From contig NZ_QGTQ01000007.1 in assembly GCF_003182255.1 (NCBI RefSeq), positions 62,001 through 126,000 on the forward strand: a DNA stretch of 64,000 nt, in the 5' to 3' direction. The position numbers and the translations under genes are program-made. The notes under the pieces were generated by a model. The model ran no database searches. It was not told the DNA's origin and saw only the letters and a program-made list of their open reading frames with translations. This document shows positions 33,727 to 43,865 of this stretch, in pieces (position 1 is the stretch's first letter; each line of letters starts with the position of its first letter). This stretch comes from Paenibacillus cellulosilyticus. Its GTDB lineage: Bacteria; Bacillota; Bacilli; Paenibacillales; Paenibacillaceae.

Positions 33727-35361
33727 CTAGAGTATTTTACTTAAGATTTGATTATTAATAACGAGATAATCCAGATCCATTTCCATAAAGGCTTTAATCG
33801 AATCATGAGGTGTTTCAACAATAGGCTTACCGTTATCATTAAAGCTTGTATTTAAAAGTACAGGAACTCCAGTTAATTCATAGAAATGCTGTAGAAGGTT
33901 ATATAGCTCTTTATTGCTTTCTTTGCTAACAGTTTGTACTCGTCCCGTGCCGTCAACATGAGTAACCGCTGGAATATATTTTTGTTTTTCCTCATGTATA
34001 GGAGCAACAAATAACATATAGTATGAGGGCTCAGCTAAGGCAAAGTATTCTTGCTGTCTTTCTGCTAGTACGACAGGTGCAAATGGACGAAACCATTCGC
34101 GATGTTTAATTCTGGAGTTAATAATTTCTTTCATTTTCTCGGAGCGAGGATCAGCAAGAATACTTCGATTCCCTAAAGCCCTTGGTCCAACCTCCGATCT
34201 ACCATTTGACCAGCCTATAATTGCACCCTTAGCAATGTGTCTAGCAACCTCCTTATAGATATTGGTTGGTGTTTCAACTTTCAGCTTCCCCTCATATTCT
34301 TGGATAGCTTGTTCCAGCTCGTATGGCGCTGCGTTCCTTCCTAGGTAGGGTGAGAATGGCTGATTTGTTTTGATCAATGGTTTATCTTTATATATATGAT
34401 ATCCGTAGAGTGCACTGCCAATGGCAATTCCTGTGTCCCCCGATTGCGGAAATACATATACATTTTCGAAAGGTGTTTCTTTAAGTATTCGATAATTGGC
34501 TGAACTGTTTAAGAATACTCCTCCAGCTAAGCATAAATTCTTAGAATGTGTTTTCTTATATAGTGTATTGCAGGCTTGGATGAGAACATTCTCAATATGG
34601 AATTGCGCTGCATAGGCAAGATTTGCTTTAACTTTGAATAGTTCGTCATTCAACTTTGCCCAGTGTAGCTGTTCAGTCATGAATCGATCCATTCTATTCA
34701 CATGATCCTGATTTCTAATGAATTGCCCATCATCAGAGATAGAATAGAAGCCTTCAAATGTTTTCACATACTCATCTGTTCCGTAAGGAGCAAGCCCCAT
34801 TGTTTTCCCTTCTTCTAAGAAAGAAAAACCCAATGCCGCTGTTACAGAAAAGTAAAACTCACCGATGGAATGGTATGGAAACCTGCTGGACATCCACGAT
34901 CCGGTGATCTTCGACACATCAGTAATATACTTGTCTTGTCCATAAAATGTGGAAATGGTTTCCACTTCGAGCGGCTTTTGAAATCCACTGCTTCCTATTA
35001 TACCTCCACAACCATCGACGACGAGGATGGCCGCCTCGCTATAAGGTGATGTGTAATAAGTGCTGCTTGCGTGAGATAGATGATGAGGCATTAGTATAGT
35101 TTTAGTAGCATACCTTGAATAGTAAAGTTTGTTTATTATATTGCTTGTCACTACCAGTTCAATTTGATTAAAAGGAATACCTAGCTCGTTTAAACAATAC
35201 TCTCCCGCTTTACAACGAGCGAGTTTTCTATCATTCTCATCCAGCAAGGAGTGCTTAACTTTATTCAATCGCTCTTCCTCTACTGCAATTTGAATAGTGC
35301 CGTCCGTTACTATGCACGCAGAAAAACTATGTCCTGTTCCACCAAGTCCAAGAATATGCAT
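33727..35361 (-). CDS. Carbamoyltransferase (NodU/CmcH family)
   Basis: 544 residues. The N-terminal Kae1-like ATPase domain shows GLGGTGHSFSACIV, the metal-binding MPHHLSHASS and VVDGCGG. The C-terminal YrdC-like lobe has VGPRALGNRSILADPR and WFRPFAPVV. These enzymes activate carbamoyl phosphate with ATP and carbamoylate a hydroxyl group of a sugar or similar product. A hydroxyl made by one of the PhyH enzymes or on a sugar is a plausible acceptor. It is the last gene of the minus-strand operon starting at 43.7 kb. Confidence 0.93.
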   Translation of the reverse strand: MHILGLGGTGHSFSACIVTDGTIQIAVEEERLNKVKHSLLDENDRKLARCKAGEYCLNELGIPFNQIELVVTSNIINKLYYSRYATKTILMPHHLSHASSTYYTSPYSEAAILVVDGCGGIIGSSGFQKPLEVETISTFYGQDKYITDVSKITGSWMSSRFPYHSIGEFYFSVTAALGFSFLEEGKTMGLAPYGTDEYVKTFEGFYSISDDGQFIRNQDHVNRMDRFMTEQLHWAKLNDELFKVKANLAYAAQFHIENVLIQACNTLYKKTHSKNLCLAGGVFLNSSANYRILKETPFENVYVFPQSGDTGIAIGSALYGYHIYKDKPLIKTNQPFSPYLGRNAAPYELEQAIQEYEGKLKVETPTNIYKEVARHIAKGAIIGWSNGRSEVGPRALGNRSILADPRSEKMKEIINSRIKHREWFRPFAPVVLAERQQEYFALAEPSYYMLFVAPIHEEKQKYIPAVTHVDGTGRVQTVSKESNKELYNLLQHFYELTGVPVLLNTSFNDNGKPIVETPHDSIKAFMEMDLDYLVINNQILSKIL

Positions 35362-35374
35362 GGAGCGCTCACCT

Positions 35375-37135
35375 CTACTCGTTAAATTGTTCCAACCATA
35401 ATAATCGCATTTCTGGTGATGTAACTAATAGTTCCTCCAGTTGGCCTACCGCTTCCATACTACCGTTTTTAAGCACAACGATCTGATGTGCGCGTAATAG
35501 TATTTCTTTCTGATTAGAGGATATTAGAAACGTATGGTTCGAATCTGATATCCGTGACCAAAACACTTGTTTGGTCTGATTATCAAGTCCGTTAGAAATA
35601 TCATCCATAATATACAAATCGGTGTTTTCAAAGAACATTCTCGCTGCAGCAAGTCGTTGCTTTTGTCCTCCCGAAATTACTGATCCGTTATTACCGATGT
35701 ATGTTTGTAGTCCTTGTTCAAATTTTGGTATGTCACTGTCCAATCGAGATAGATATAACGCTCTGTCTATTGCAGAGGGGGGGCCTTCTCGAAACAACTT
35801 AATGTTTTCTTCAATCGTTGTATTAAAGAATTGGGGCGTTTGTGGCGTATATGAAATCTTATTGCTGTTAAGAAGCGCAGAAGAGACAACGGGGGTACCA
35901 TTCCAATTTATATTACCTTCCGTGGAATGGAGCAGGCCTGCTACACATTTTAATAAAGTGGATTTACCTGAACCAATTCTTCCTACGATTACGGTAATGG
36001 TGCCAGGCTCAATGCTGAAGTTTATATGCCGGATCGCCCATCGGTTATCACTGAAGGAATACCCTAAGTTTTGAAGTTCCAATGTTTTTAATGAGCCAAG
36101 CGTATCTATTGAAAGCTCCTTGAATGAGAGATGTAGAGGGTCGAAAGAGTGCCGCAAGTAAAGAGGAGTTGGTTCAGTAAAAGATGATACACAATCCAAG
36201 TTTAATTGCTCAAGTCGTTCTATTGAGATCTTCGCCTGCTTGGTTTGGACGTAGTATCTTCCGATTTTATAAAAAAACTCGTTAATGAATGGAATGTAGT
36301 AAACAAAAATAGAAAATTCACCAACTGTAAAATCCCCCTTTGCTAGGGCCGCACTAGCAACAATTAGTATCAATCCAGTTCCAATTTGAACGGTACCATT
36401 GGATATAGAATCGATTATTAGCAGGAATATGCGCTCTTTAATCATTGCTTTTTTTCGTTCAATGCCTAGAAGTTTAAATTTCTCTGTAACATCTTTTTCT
36501 GCATGCAGAGATTTAACGGTAAGAACCGAATTGAATATCTCTGCGATAAAAGTAGTGACAAGCGACGTCTTTTCTCGACTCGTCTTATGATAGGAGGTTA
36601 CATAGGACTTTAAGTAGTTATTGAGGATAAGAATGAATAGTAGTGGAACAATAATGGTCAGTGTGATAACAGGATCTAAATAAAATAGTATGGTGAAAGA
36701 GAATACAGAGAATAAAGCATAGCCAGGAATCTCTTGCAGCATTCCAAGAACACCGACAGCTTGTCCGACATCGTCTTGCAGATTGTTTATAAATTCACCT
36801 ACTGATGGATTACGTCCTTGGACATTGGGTTTTTTGAGGTAACTAATCAGTAGATTTTTACGGATAAGGCAGCTGAATGAAAAATCCTGATACACATGGA
36901 GCAATAGCCCAGCAAAAATACAAAGAATTTGCACGAAAGAAGTTAATATGAGAATGGTAAGTAAGGTGGTGCTATTTCCGTTGTAATGCGTCCCTGTGAG
37001 GAAGTCGAACAATGATTTGTTAATGATGCCGGTTAGTGCAGGAAGGATATATACAGTGCCCCAAAAAAATATGTTAGCAAAATAAGTGTTTCTTTTATAA
37101 TTGATCATGCTTGTTATGAATGCTTTTAGGGTCAC
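35375..37135 (-). CDS. ABC exporter half-transporter A, degenerate ATPase residues
   Basis: 586 residues: six membrane helices (about 1-310) followed by an ATP-binding domain. Walker A is GRIGSGKSTLL and the signature is ISGGQKQRL. Walker B reads DLYIMDD, with Asp for the catalytic Glu, and the switch region reads LISSNQ, with Asn for the His. The protein by itself should hydrolyse ATP poorly. The gene overlaps the other half-transporter by ATGA, so the two should form one heterodimer that exports the product or an intermediate. Confidence 0.9.
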   Translation of the reverse strand: MTLKAFITSMINYKRNTYFANIFFWGTVYILPALTGIINKSLFDFLTGTHYNGNSTTLLTILILTSFVQILCIFAGLLLHVYQDFSFSCLIRKNLLISYLKKPNVQGRNPSVGEFINNLQDDVGQAVGVLGMLQEIPGYALFSVFSFTILFYLDPVITLTIIVPLLFILILNNYLKSYVTSYHKTSREKTSLVTTFIAEIFNSVLTVKSLHAEKDVTEKFKLLGIERKKAMIKERIFLLIIDSISNGTVQIGTGLILIVASAALAKGDFTVGEFSIFVYYIPFINEFFYKIGRYYVQTKQAKISIERLEQLNLDCVSSFTEPTPLYLRHSFDPLHLSFKELSIDTLGSLKTLELQNLGYSFSDNRWAIRHINFSIEPGTITVIVGRIGSGKSTLLKCVAGLLHSTEGNINWNGTPVVSSALLNSNKISYTPQTPQFFNTTIEENIKLFREGPPSAIDRALYLSRLDSDIPKFEQGLQTYIGNNGSVISGGQKQRLAAARMFFENTDLYIMDDISNGLDNQTKQVFWSRISDSNHTFLISSNQKEILLRAHQIVVLKNGSMEAVGQLEELLVTSPEMRLLWLEQFNE

Positions 37136-38877
37136 TGTAAAGTCACTCCTTCCTGAGAATGAATGAATTCATATAGGAGCGACTTGTTATCGTTTTCGAG
37201 TATTTCACGTTCTCCATACTCCACAATGGTATGATTATCGATAATGGCTACATATTTAGCTAATCGAATTGAAGATAACTTGTGTGAAACGATAATCGCT
37301 GTACGCTTATTAATAAGTCCCTTCAGAATATTTTGTAGCCCGTATTCAGTAGCATCATCAAGTCTGGAGGTAGCTTCATCCAAAACTATCATTCCAGGAT
37401 CTCTTAGAAACATTCTAGCCAATGCAATAAGCTGTTCTTCTCCGGCGGACAGCCCCGCATTCTGGGAGATAATTGTGTCGAAACCATGGGGGAGGGAACG
37501 GAACCATGAATCTAGTTGCAATTGATCGATTATTGTTAGAAGTTGATCGTCAGTGATACTGGGATCATATAGCGTAATATTGTCACGTAGCGAAGCGTTG
37601 AAAAGTTTGATATCCTGGTTGAAGTATCCAATACGACTGCGTATGGAGTCAATCTGGTATAGCCCGATGTCTAGATCGTTGATAAAGATGTTGCCTTTTA
37701 GAGGATCATACAATCTAAGGAGTAGCTTAGATAAGGTGGATTTTCCGCTGCCTGTTCGGCCAAGTACACATAGTGTCTCTCCGGCACGTAAGTGGAAAGA
37801 AATATGGTTAAGTACCATTTTCTCATCATTGTACGCAAAGTCTACTTGATCGAATTTTACATCCAATGCGCCTGCGGGAAGTTTTCGATTGCCGTCCACT
37901 ATCGACGCTGAGGGGATAATTAGGCTGGAAAGCCTGGCGAAAGAAGCATCTACTTGCTGTAGTTCCTCGATTTGACTACGCAAAGTGTTTATTGGATTCA
38001 TGAGCATTTGTTGGTAATGTATGAGTAGGTAAATGCCGCCGACTGTTGTTGCTCCCTGCCTCCAGAGAAAGAGAGACAAAAAAAACATCAATGCAGTGCC
38101 GAGCCCTGTAAAAAGGATGTTGCTCATCCACATTCCGTTTGCCATGAGCATGGCTTTCATTTGATTACGAATCAAGTTTCTTGTAAGCAATGTGTATTTA
38201 ATGATGATATATTTTAATGATGCATTTCCCGTGACATTTTCTTTTGCTGCAACAGCTTCGCCAATAAATCCGGAGAAATTGGCAGAACTTTGGATGTAAT
38301 TGAACCAGTGTAGAGAAGATATGGAGCGTAGCTTGCGGAATATCGCGAATAACACAACCGTAAAGCAAGTAAAACATAAACCAACCAGCCAATTCTCAAT
38401 AAATATCATACTAAGAATGCCAATTAGCAGCAGAGCGTTTCCTATAAATTGAATAGAAAGGTTGGAGAAAAAACGAGCTAGAGTACTGACATCCCCATCA
38501 AGACGCTCTATCATCTCCCCGGGCGTCCTTTTCTGCTGATATACCATATCCTGTCCTAGGCATATTCGAAAGAGAGAAACCCTCATATCATTCGTAGTGG
38601 ACCATCCGATGGTCTCTGCGAGAGTGCCTATTACCACATTAATGAGAAGATTAAAAAGCACAATGAGAAGGAACAGCATAGCTGCGGTAATAATGGAACG
38701 AAAGGATTGGTTACTTAGCGCCGAGTCGATAATGAACCGTGTGATTTGAGGTTGTATGATTTGAATGACTATGTTCGCAAGCAACAGTAACGACATGATT
38801 GAGAAACTGATCTTATAGGGTTTAATATAGGTAAGGAAAAGCTTAATTTTACTTGAGAACATATCTTTGTTCATCAT
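37132..38877 (-). CDS. ABC exporter half-transporter B
   Basis: 581 residues: six membrane helices followed by an ATP-binding domain. Walker A GRTGSGKSTLS, Walker B MIVLDEATSRLD with the catalytic Glu and a switch His (VSHKLSS) are canonical. Its signature motif is altered to LSAGEEQ. That altered motif would face the degenerate Walker B of half A. So one ATP site of the dimer is active and the other degenerate, as in TM287/288-type exporters. Confidence 0.9.
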   Translation of the reverse strand: MMNKDMFSSKIKLFLTYIKPYKISFSIMSLLLLANIVIQIIQPQITRFIIDSALSNQSFRSIITAAMLFLLIVLFNLLINVVIGTLAETIGWSTTNDMRVSLFRICLGQDMVYQQKRTPGEMIERLDGDVSTLARFFSNLSIQFIGNALLLIGILSMIFIENWLVGLCFTCFTVVLFAIFRKLRSISSLHWFNYIQSSANFSGFIGEAVAAKENVTGNASLKYIIIKYTLLTRNLIRNQMKAMLMANGMWMSNILFTGLGTALMFFLSLFLWRQGATTVGGIYLLIHYQQMLMNPINTLRSQIEELQQVDASFARLSSLIIPSASIVDGNRKLPAGALDVKFDQVDFAYNDEKMVLNHISFHLRAGETLCVLGRTGSGKSTLSKLLLRLYDPLKGNIFINDLDIGLYQIDSIRSRIGYFNQDIKLFNASLRDNITLYDPSITDDQLLTIIDQLQLDSWFRSLPHGFDTIISQNAGLSAGEEQLIALARMFLRDPGMIVLDEATSRLDDATEYGLQNILKGLINKRTAIIVSHKLSSIRLAKYVAIIDNHTIVEYGEREILENDNKSLLYEFIHSQEGVTLQ

Positions 38878-39122
38878 CGTACGGAATCGTTCGAAGCAAA
38901 CCTCAATATGTATTCGTGTACATCTCTAATGGTCAGCAGCTCATCGAGATTCAATTGATCGTCAAGTACGTCAATATTCAACATTATTTCGATCTCAACT
39001 AACAACTCCACGATGTGAGTGGAATCAAGTTCTAATTCGGCGAATAAAGTGTCCTCAAGAATCTCACCAATATTATTAAGTCTTTTAATAATCGAAATTA
39101 TTTCTTCAATGCTAATCATCAT
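38874..39122 (-). CDS. Stand-alone carrier protein 2
   Basis: 82 residues, four-helix pattern; phosphopantetheine Ser in ELELDSTHIVELLVEI (near residue 31). The Asp-Ser pair is kept, while the following Leu is Thr. It overlaps the upstream glycosyltransferase gene by 11 bases and the downstream ABC gene by 4. It is probably the carrier for chemistry encoded in the minus-strand operon. Confidence 0.83.
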   Translation of the reverse strand: MMISIEEIISIIKRLNNIGEILEDTLFAELELDSTHIVELLVEIEIMLNIDVLDDQLNLDELLTIRDVHEYILRFASNDSVR

Positions 39123-40263
39123 TTTTCATCCCTTCTAAAAGTTCTGTTATTAGTTTCGCGCTTTGCAGTTGAGCATTATAGGTTCTCACTTTGTTGCTAA
39201 TCGCTAAAGCGTTAAGCCGATATGTCGGATCGCTCTGGATTTCCAGAAAATGGTTGTATAGAGTTGACTCAAGTATTTCATCCGGGTTTAGTGTTTTGGA
39301 TACGCCTAGCTTACTGCATTGATCAGCCAGAATGGAATGGTCTGCTCCAAGCGGAATAATAATCATGGGGATTCCATACAGAAGACAACTTTGCAAAGTT
39401 CCGCATCCACCGTGTGTAATTACGAGGTCCGCTTGAGGGAAAATTTCATGATGGGTAGGGAAGGATATGCTGGGCTCCTGTGTAGTGATGGAAGCGAGTC
39501 GTGGATTCCCGCTAATAATTACTTCAAAAACAGGGCGACGAAATACTGTGGAGCAAGTATTCACATATAAATTAGTTATTTCTTTAAGCTCTACGCGTGG
39601 TACTGAGGAAGTGCATACTACAATGACAAACTTATCATCTTTCCGTTTAGGTTTTGAAAGATGATTACTTTGTGGTGGAACCGCCATAGGACATGATCCT
39701 ACATATCGAAAAGTAGGATGGTTAATGACGAAGTCTAGATCGATTAGTTCGGGATAGACAAGAACTAGGTGAAGCAAGGAAGAAAGGCCAGCTAAATCAC
39801 CTCGAGAATGAAACGGATGGACAGTAGGTGGCAGATGGTTATTGGCTCTGATTTGATCGAGCTTTCTTTGATAGCGTGCCATTAACCGTAAGTTCACTGA
39901 CTGACTTCCTGGAACTGCCTTATCGGATAGTGGAAGCGATGTCTGAATACTAACGGAAGGGATGCAGTACAACTCTGCGGCAATGGCAGGGGCAGAGAGA
40001 GAGGAATCATTAATTATCAGATCAATTGGTTGTAGGTTGATAAATTGCGAAACATCCTCCAGCATCTCTTCAATGAAATATTCGGGAAAACGGTCCCACC
40101 CAATGGCATGGAAGTGGAGAAGGTTTTGAATCGCCAGAAATTTTACAGAATGATGGCTCAATAGCCATACCTCATGCCCGAGACGGGTCAGTTGAACGCC
40201 TATTTGAATAATAGGTAGAACATGACCTTGAAGACGTTGAGTAACAATTGCAATTCGAGCCAT
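39112..40263 (-). CDS. GT1-family glycosyltransferase 2
   Basis: 383 residues, GT-B fold. The N-terminus is RIAIVTQRLQGHVLPIIQIG. The donor signature is THGGCGTLQSCLLYGIPMII with IPLGADHSILADQC after it. It is of the same broad type as the enzymes at 30.5 and 55.6 kb but the three are well diverged, so three sugar-transfer steps or acceptors are possible. Confidence 0.88.
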   Translation of the reverse strand: MARIAIVTQRLQGHVLPIIQIGVQLTRLGHEVWLLSHHSVKFLAIQNLLHFHAIGWDRFPEYFIEEMLEDVSQFINLQPIDLIINDSSLSAPAIAAELYCIPSVSIQTSLPLSDKAVPGSQSVNLRLMARYQRKLDQIRANNHLPPTVHPFHSRGDLAGLSSLLHLVLVYPELIDLDFVINHPTFRYVGSCPMAVPPQSNHLSKPKRKDDKFVIVVCTSSVPRVELKEITNLYVNTCSTVFRRPVFEVIISGNPRLASITTQEPSISFPTHHEIFPQADLVITHGGCGTLQSCLLYGIPMIIIPLGADHSILADQCSKLGVSKTLNPDEILESTLYNHFLEIQSDPTYRLNALAISNKVRTYNAQLQSAKLITELLEGMKNDD

Positions 40264-40275
40264 GACATCACCATC

Positions 40276-41376
40276 TCATTCTTCATTCAAATGTTTCAGT
40301 TCCGGCAATATAAAGAGTCCGTCTTCTCGAATGAGGATCCCATCAAAATAAAGTGCTCCGCCGCCGTAATTCTTACTTTGCATTAAGACCAAGTCCCAGT
40401 GAATACTGGAATTGTTTCCGTTATCAGCCATTGGATAGGCTTGCCCTAGTGCTAGGTGGATGCTTCCATTCATCTTCTCATCGAAAATTAAACTATTTGT
40501 AGGTTTTATAATGGCGGGGTTAAGCCCTATACCAAATTCGCCCAGGTAACAGGCGCCATTATCTGTATTCAGTATGGAATTGAGCATGGTCATATTATCG
40601 CTTGAGGCGTTTACGACTCGGCCTTTACGAAACTCTAAGGATACATTGTGAAATAACTTCCCCATATAATATCCAGGAATATTGAACTGAATATAACCTT
40701 CTGTCGAGTGCAGTACGGGTGCGGTGAAAATTTCGCCGTCGGGCAAGTTATACTTTCCCATGCAAAGGAAACTCGGGATATTGTTAATCGAGAACGTTAG
40801 ATCTGTGCCGGGCGACGTGATTCTGACCTTATCTGTGTGATCTAATAAGTGTTGTAACGGTTCAGCCTTCTCACGGAGTTGCTCATAATCTAGACTGCTC
40901 GCTTGAAAATAAAATGATTTAAAAGACTCCAAACTCATACCGGCAAGCTGCGCAGCGCCTTCAGTTGGCCATTGAAGAAGTATCCAATGATCAAGAGATG
41001 CCATCGTGGCCTGAATCGGCTGAAGGTACTCGTTAATATATAGTTTATACCGTTCTTCATCGACGTCATTCATCTCATAAAGGTTAGGTGTTGATCGTAT
41101 TCCGATATAAGCATTCATTGTTTTCATTTGGTAGATACGCTGCTTGGCCATTAGCTTAATTTGTTGTGGGTGACTGCCTTGCAACAGTCTTTTTAAGTGT
41201 TTTGTCATTACGGTGTGTAAAAATGGAATGCCTCCGGATGAATAAATTGACGTAATAAGCTCATCTATTAAAGAGTCAGCTTCACCTACAACATCAATGA
41301 AGACACGTTGCAGGGGTGCGACAGCCAACGACTTGGAGACGATCGCATCGGCAAGTTTTTTGGTGTTTAATGGCAT
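40276..41376 (-). CDS. M29-family aminopeptidase
   Basis: 366 residues. The five metal ligands of the M29 (AmpS/AmpT) family can be placed: Glu in NLPDGEIFTAP, Glu in YLGEFGIGLNP, His in GSIHLALGQAYP, and His and Asp in SSIHWDLVL. M29 enzymes remove N-terminal residues from peptides. Inside this cluster it might trim an aminoacyl group, like a deprotecting or resistance step, but it may have been recruited to another amide bond. It overlaps the upstream gene by 10 bases. Confidence 0.85.
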   Translation of the reverse strand: MPLNTKKLADAIVSKSLAVAPLQRVFIDVVGEADSLIDELITSIYSSGGIPFLHTVMTKHLKRLLQGSHPQQIKLMAKQRIYQMKTMNAYIGIRSTPNLYEMNDVDEERYKLYINEYLQPIQATMASLDHWILLQWPTEGAAQLAGMSLESFKSFYFQASSLDYEQLREKAEPLQHLLDHTDKVRITSPGTDLTFSINNIPSFLCMGKYNLPDGEIFTAPVLHSTEGYIQFNIPGYYMGKLFHNVSLEFRKGRVVNASSDNMTMLNSILNTDNGACYLGEFGIGLNPAIIKPTNSLIFDEKMNGSIHLALGQAYPMADNGNNSSIHWDLVLMQSKNYGGGALYFDGILIREDGLFILPELKHLNEE

Positions 41377-42380
41377 AGGTCTCCTGTTAAGGGCTCGAGC
41401 CCTCTCATTAGTTTAGTTTCGAGATCATACATATAAATGAGATATTCATTCAGTTTTGAACGGTAGTCACGTTCGGGTTGCTTTTTCCACTTCATAAGTA
41501 TGCCCATGACTAGCGACCAGCTTTTACATAGTGGGATGAGTTCTTCCGCCCAGTCGGCATGCAAGAGACTGCGTGGTATTTGTCTCTTAACTACAGCAAG
41601 CAGCCATAATTCACGCAGCTTTCTATAGTAGTTAATATCAAACTCCAAGTGCTCCAAATATATGTTTAACTGTTCGTGCGAAAGACTGTATAAATGATTG
41701 ATAAATGTTTGTAGACGCGCTAGTCCTCCACAATGGAGCATGGCATGGACGGAATCTCTTATAATTCGATGAAAGGTAGTTTCCCATGTTTCATTGGATG
41801 AGTCAGGGAGACGCTCCAGAATCGCAACACCAAATTCATTGGAATAACGAAGGCATTGATCCAAATGTGACCAAGGGATTATGCCAACTTGTCCATTGAT
41901 TAAAAAATCTTTAACAAGTGTGTCGTCTATTAGTATCAGCGAAGAATCGGTGACATCAGCTACTATCGCCCAATGAATGATAGAGTGTTTTTTGTAATAG
42001 GTTGAGAATGCAGCTTTATCTGCTTGATAAAAAATGAGCGCATAACGATGAGCTTCAAGTATTAACTTTATGAAGGATCGTATATCGGATTTATCGTTCA
42101 AGGGGTACTTGCCTACTTTCCAACCGTGGTTCAATGTCGGCAAACTGCGCCTAAGATGAAACTCTCCGAGTAGATGGCAGTCAAATGGATTAAGGAATAC
42201 GGGAAGGAGTTCGTTCGCTGCGACATGCTGGCGGAGTAGTACTTCTTTGGTACAAAGTTGGAGACAATCAAGCGAGCGGTCGCTTAAACCTGCCTGATCC
42301 TGATAGCGCCAATTAATAGCAGTTGGGGAATGAAGAATGTCATTGAAGAGAAGAGTGGGATGGCTTGGCAAATGGTTCAT
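41367..42380 (-). CDS. BtrH-like family protein, divergent member (paralogue 1)
   Basis: 337 residues, no signal peptide. It is tentatively grouped with the four proteins at 42.7, 45.7, 46.9 and 51.7 kb because of equal length and a shared central pattern: a hydrophobic strand ending in Asp (YALIFYQADKAAF), an H-[WEDM] position (SIIHWAIVADVTD) and an acidic strand (LILIDD). The C-terminal third is helical. The BtrH domain transfers an acyl group from a carrier protein in butirosin assembly. Here the similarity is weak and the function unproven. Confidence 0.55.
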   Translation of the reverse strand: MNHLPSHPTLLFNDILHSPTAINWRYQDQAGLSDRSLDCLQLCTKEVLLRQHVAANELLPVFLNPFDCHLLGEFHLRRSLPTLNHGWKVGKYPLNDKSDIRSFIKLILEAHRYALIFYQADKAAFSTYYKKHSIIHWAIVADVTDSSLILIDDTLVKDFLINGQVGIIPWSHLDQCLRYSNEFGVAILERLPDSSNETWETTFHRIIRDSVHAMLHCGGLARLQTFINHLYSLSHEQLNIYLEHLEFDINYYRKLRELWLLAVVKRQIPRSLLHADWAEELIPLCKSWSLVMGILMKWKKQPERDYRSKLNEYLIYMYDLETKLMRGLEPLTGDLCH

Positions 42381-42392
42381 CAGCGGCCCCCC

Positions 42393-42644
42393 TTAGGATT
42401 CTGGGAAGTACTTATTAATCAGTTCGAAAATAGATGCAGGCGTTGAGAAGTTGTCTAGCAATAGATCATCATCATGAATCTCAATATTAAAAAGGTCCTC
42501 CAATTCCACAACTAGTCTTATATAGAGCATGGAATCCATCCCGATAGATAATAAGTTATAGTCGCCAGGAAGCTCGTTCTGGGAAGTGGTCATGATTTGT
42601 AGCAGACACTGTTGAATAACTTGGTAGCGTTCTAATGCGTTCAC
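42393..42644 (-). CDS. Stand-alone carrier protein 3
   Basis: 83 residues from GTG 42644 (eight bases after AAGGT). The phosphopantetheine Ser lies in LLSIGMDSMLYIRLVVEL (near residue 40). The frame is open 21 codons further upstream, but that would overlap the gene before it. It lies between two BtrH-like genes, in keeping with their family's use of carrier-bound acyl groups. Confidence 0.85.
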   Translation of the reverse strand: MNALERYQVIQQCLLQIMTTSQNELPGDYNLLSIGMDSMLYIRLVVELEDLFNIEIHDDDLLLDNFSTPASIFELINKYFPES

Positions 42645-42660
42645 TGGAATACCTTCTTTC

Positions 42661-43692
42661 TTATTGTGGGATGTACTTGCCAATATGCTGAGAGACAAAA
42701 TACTCAAGTAACATTGTGTTAGCTCTTCGTTCTTTCTCGCCTATCTTTCTTAGGCCATTAGATATTTCTATGCATAATGCTGTCTCAGGTTTCTTTTGAA
42801 AGTTAATCGAATTCAATTTATTGCTTTTTAACATGGATCGAATCTCTTGGAAAATGGAGAGGATTTTTTGCAACATAGTACTGTGCCCGTCTTCATGCTC
42901 AATAAGCTGTAATCGAGTAAGTGCGATGTTGTTATGTAACAATAATTTTTGATTGATGATGTTCCAATAAGGAAAATAGAAGGGATCTATTGTATTTTCA
43001 TTGATGCGCTCCTTGAAAAAAGAGGACAAGATGTGGGGCACACCATATCCTAATGAGTAGCCGGATTTGACATGGCTCGAACAAGCCATCCCCTTTTCGA
43101 GAGCAAAGAAGATTTTTTGCCGATTCAGCCGAGTATCATGATTTTGAAGCCCTTTAATAACCGAAAGAGGGAAACCATAAAAGGCAAACCATTTTTGTGC
43201 ATAGTTTTCCCTTTTCAATACTTGATGAAATGCATGGGTGCATGTGTGATAATCTACCTCGATGCTTCCGAATGTGGTATTGGAGACCTCGAACGCAAGT
43301 ATGCTCAGTTTATTCGTTTCGTCGTTGTAACCATATACAAGGCATTCATGAATCATTGGTTTTTTATTGTAGAAATGAGAATCTGGTATTAAAGCCCAGT
43401 CTAAATATAGAAGAACATAATGCCCTTTGTTTAGCTGGCATTTTATAAAGGGTATGATATCTCCGGTATCTACATGCAATTCCTCCTCAATGACATTAGA
43501 ATAGACATCAAGATGGTCTTCAAATCGAAGAGTTGGGAAGTCGCTATCAACCTGAGTGACCATTAAATTAATAAAATGACTGTGCAGCCAGTAGATGTTA
43601 CTTTTCACTGACAAAACGACACTTAATCGAAAGTTGTGATAACACTCCAATGCGAATCCAGGGTTTGCTTCTATTGATAGTTTTCTTTTCAT
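42661..43692 (-). CDS. BtrH-like family protein (paralogue 2)
   Basis: 343 residues. The family pattern is clear: WLHSHFINLM near residue 36, then YVLLYLDWALIP, the conserved His in MIHECLVYGYNDE and LSILAFE. The C-terminal region is helical. No N-terminal Cys is conserved with the paralogues, so the Cys-His type catalysis of BtrH cannot be confirmed. It is the first gene of the minus-strand operon, with AAAGGACG seven bases before its ATG. Confidence 0.65.
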   Translation of the reverse strand: MKRKLSIEANPGFALECYHNFRLSVVLSVKSNIYWLHSHFINLMVTQVDSDFPTLRFEDHLDVYSNVIEEELHVDTGDIIPFIKCQLNKGHYVLLYLDWALIPDSHFYNKKPMIHECLVYGYNDETNKLSILAFEVSNTTFGSIEVDYHTCTHAFHQVLKRENYAQKWFAFYGFPLSVIKGLQNHDTRLNRQKIFFALEKGMACSSHVKSGYSLGYGVPHILSSFFKERINENTIDPFYFPYWNIINQKLLLHNNIALTRLQLIEHEDGHSTMLQKILSIFQEIRSMLKSNKLNSINFQKKPETALCIEISNGLRKIGEKERRANTMLLEYFVSQHIGKYIPQ

Positions 43693-43865
43693 TTCGTTGC
43701 GTCCTTTACATAAATAGTAAGCGGCTAATACTTTGATTCTATTTCTAATCAGAGGTTTAAGCTCGGTTTAGCTTGTTGGAGGTTTATTCATAAAGACATA
43801 ACAAAACCTGAGCGCTTAAATCCTGCATTTGCAATAATGATGGGAATAGTGAGAGGGGGCTATAT

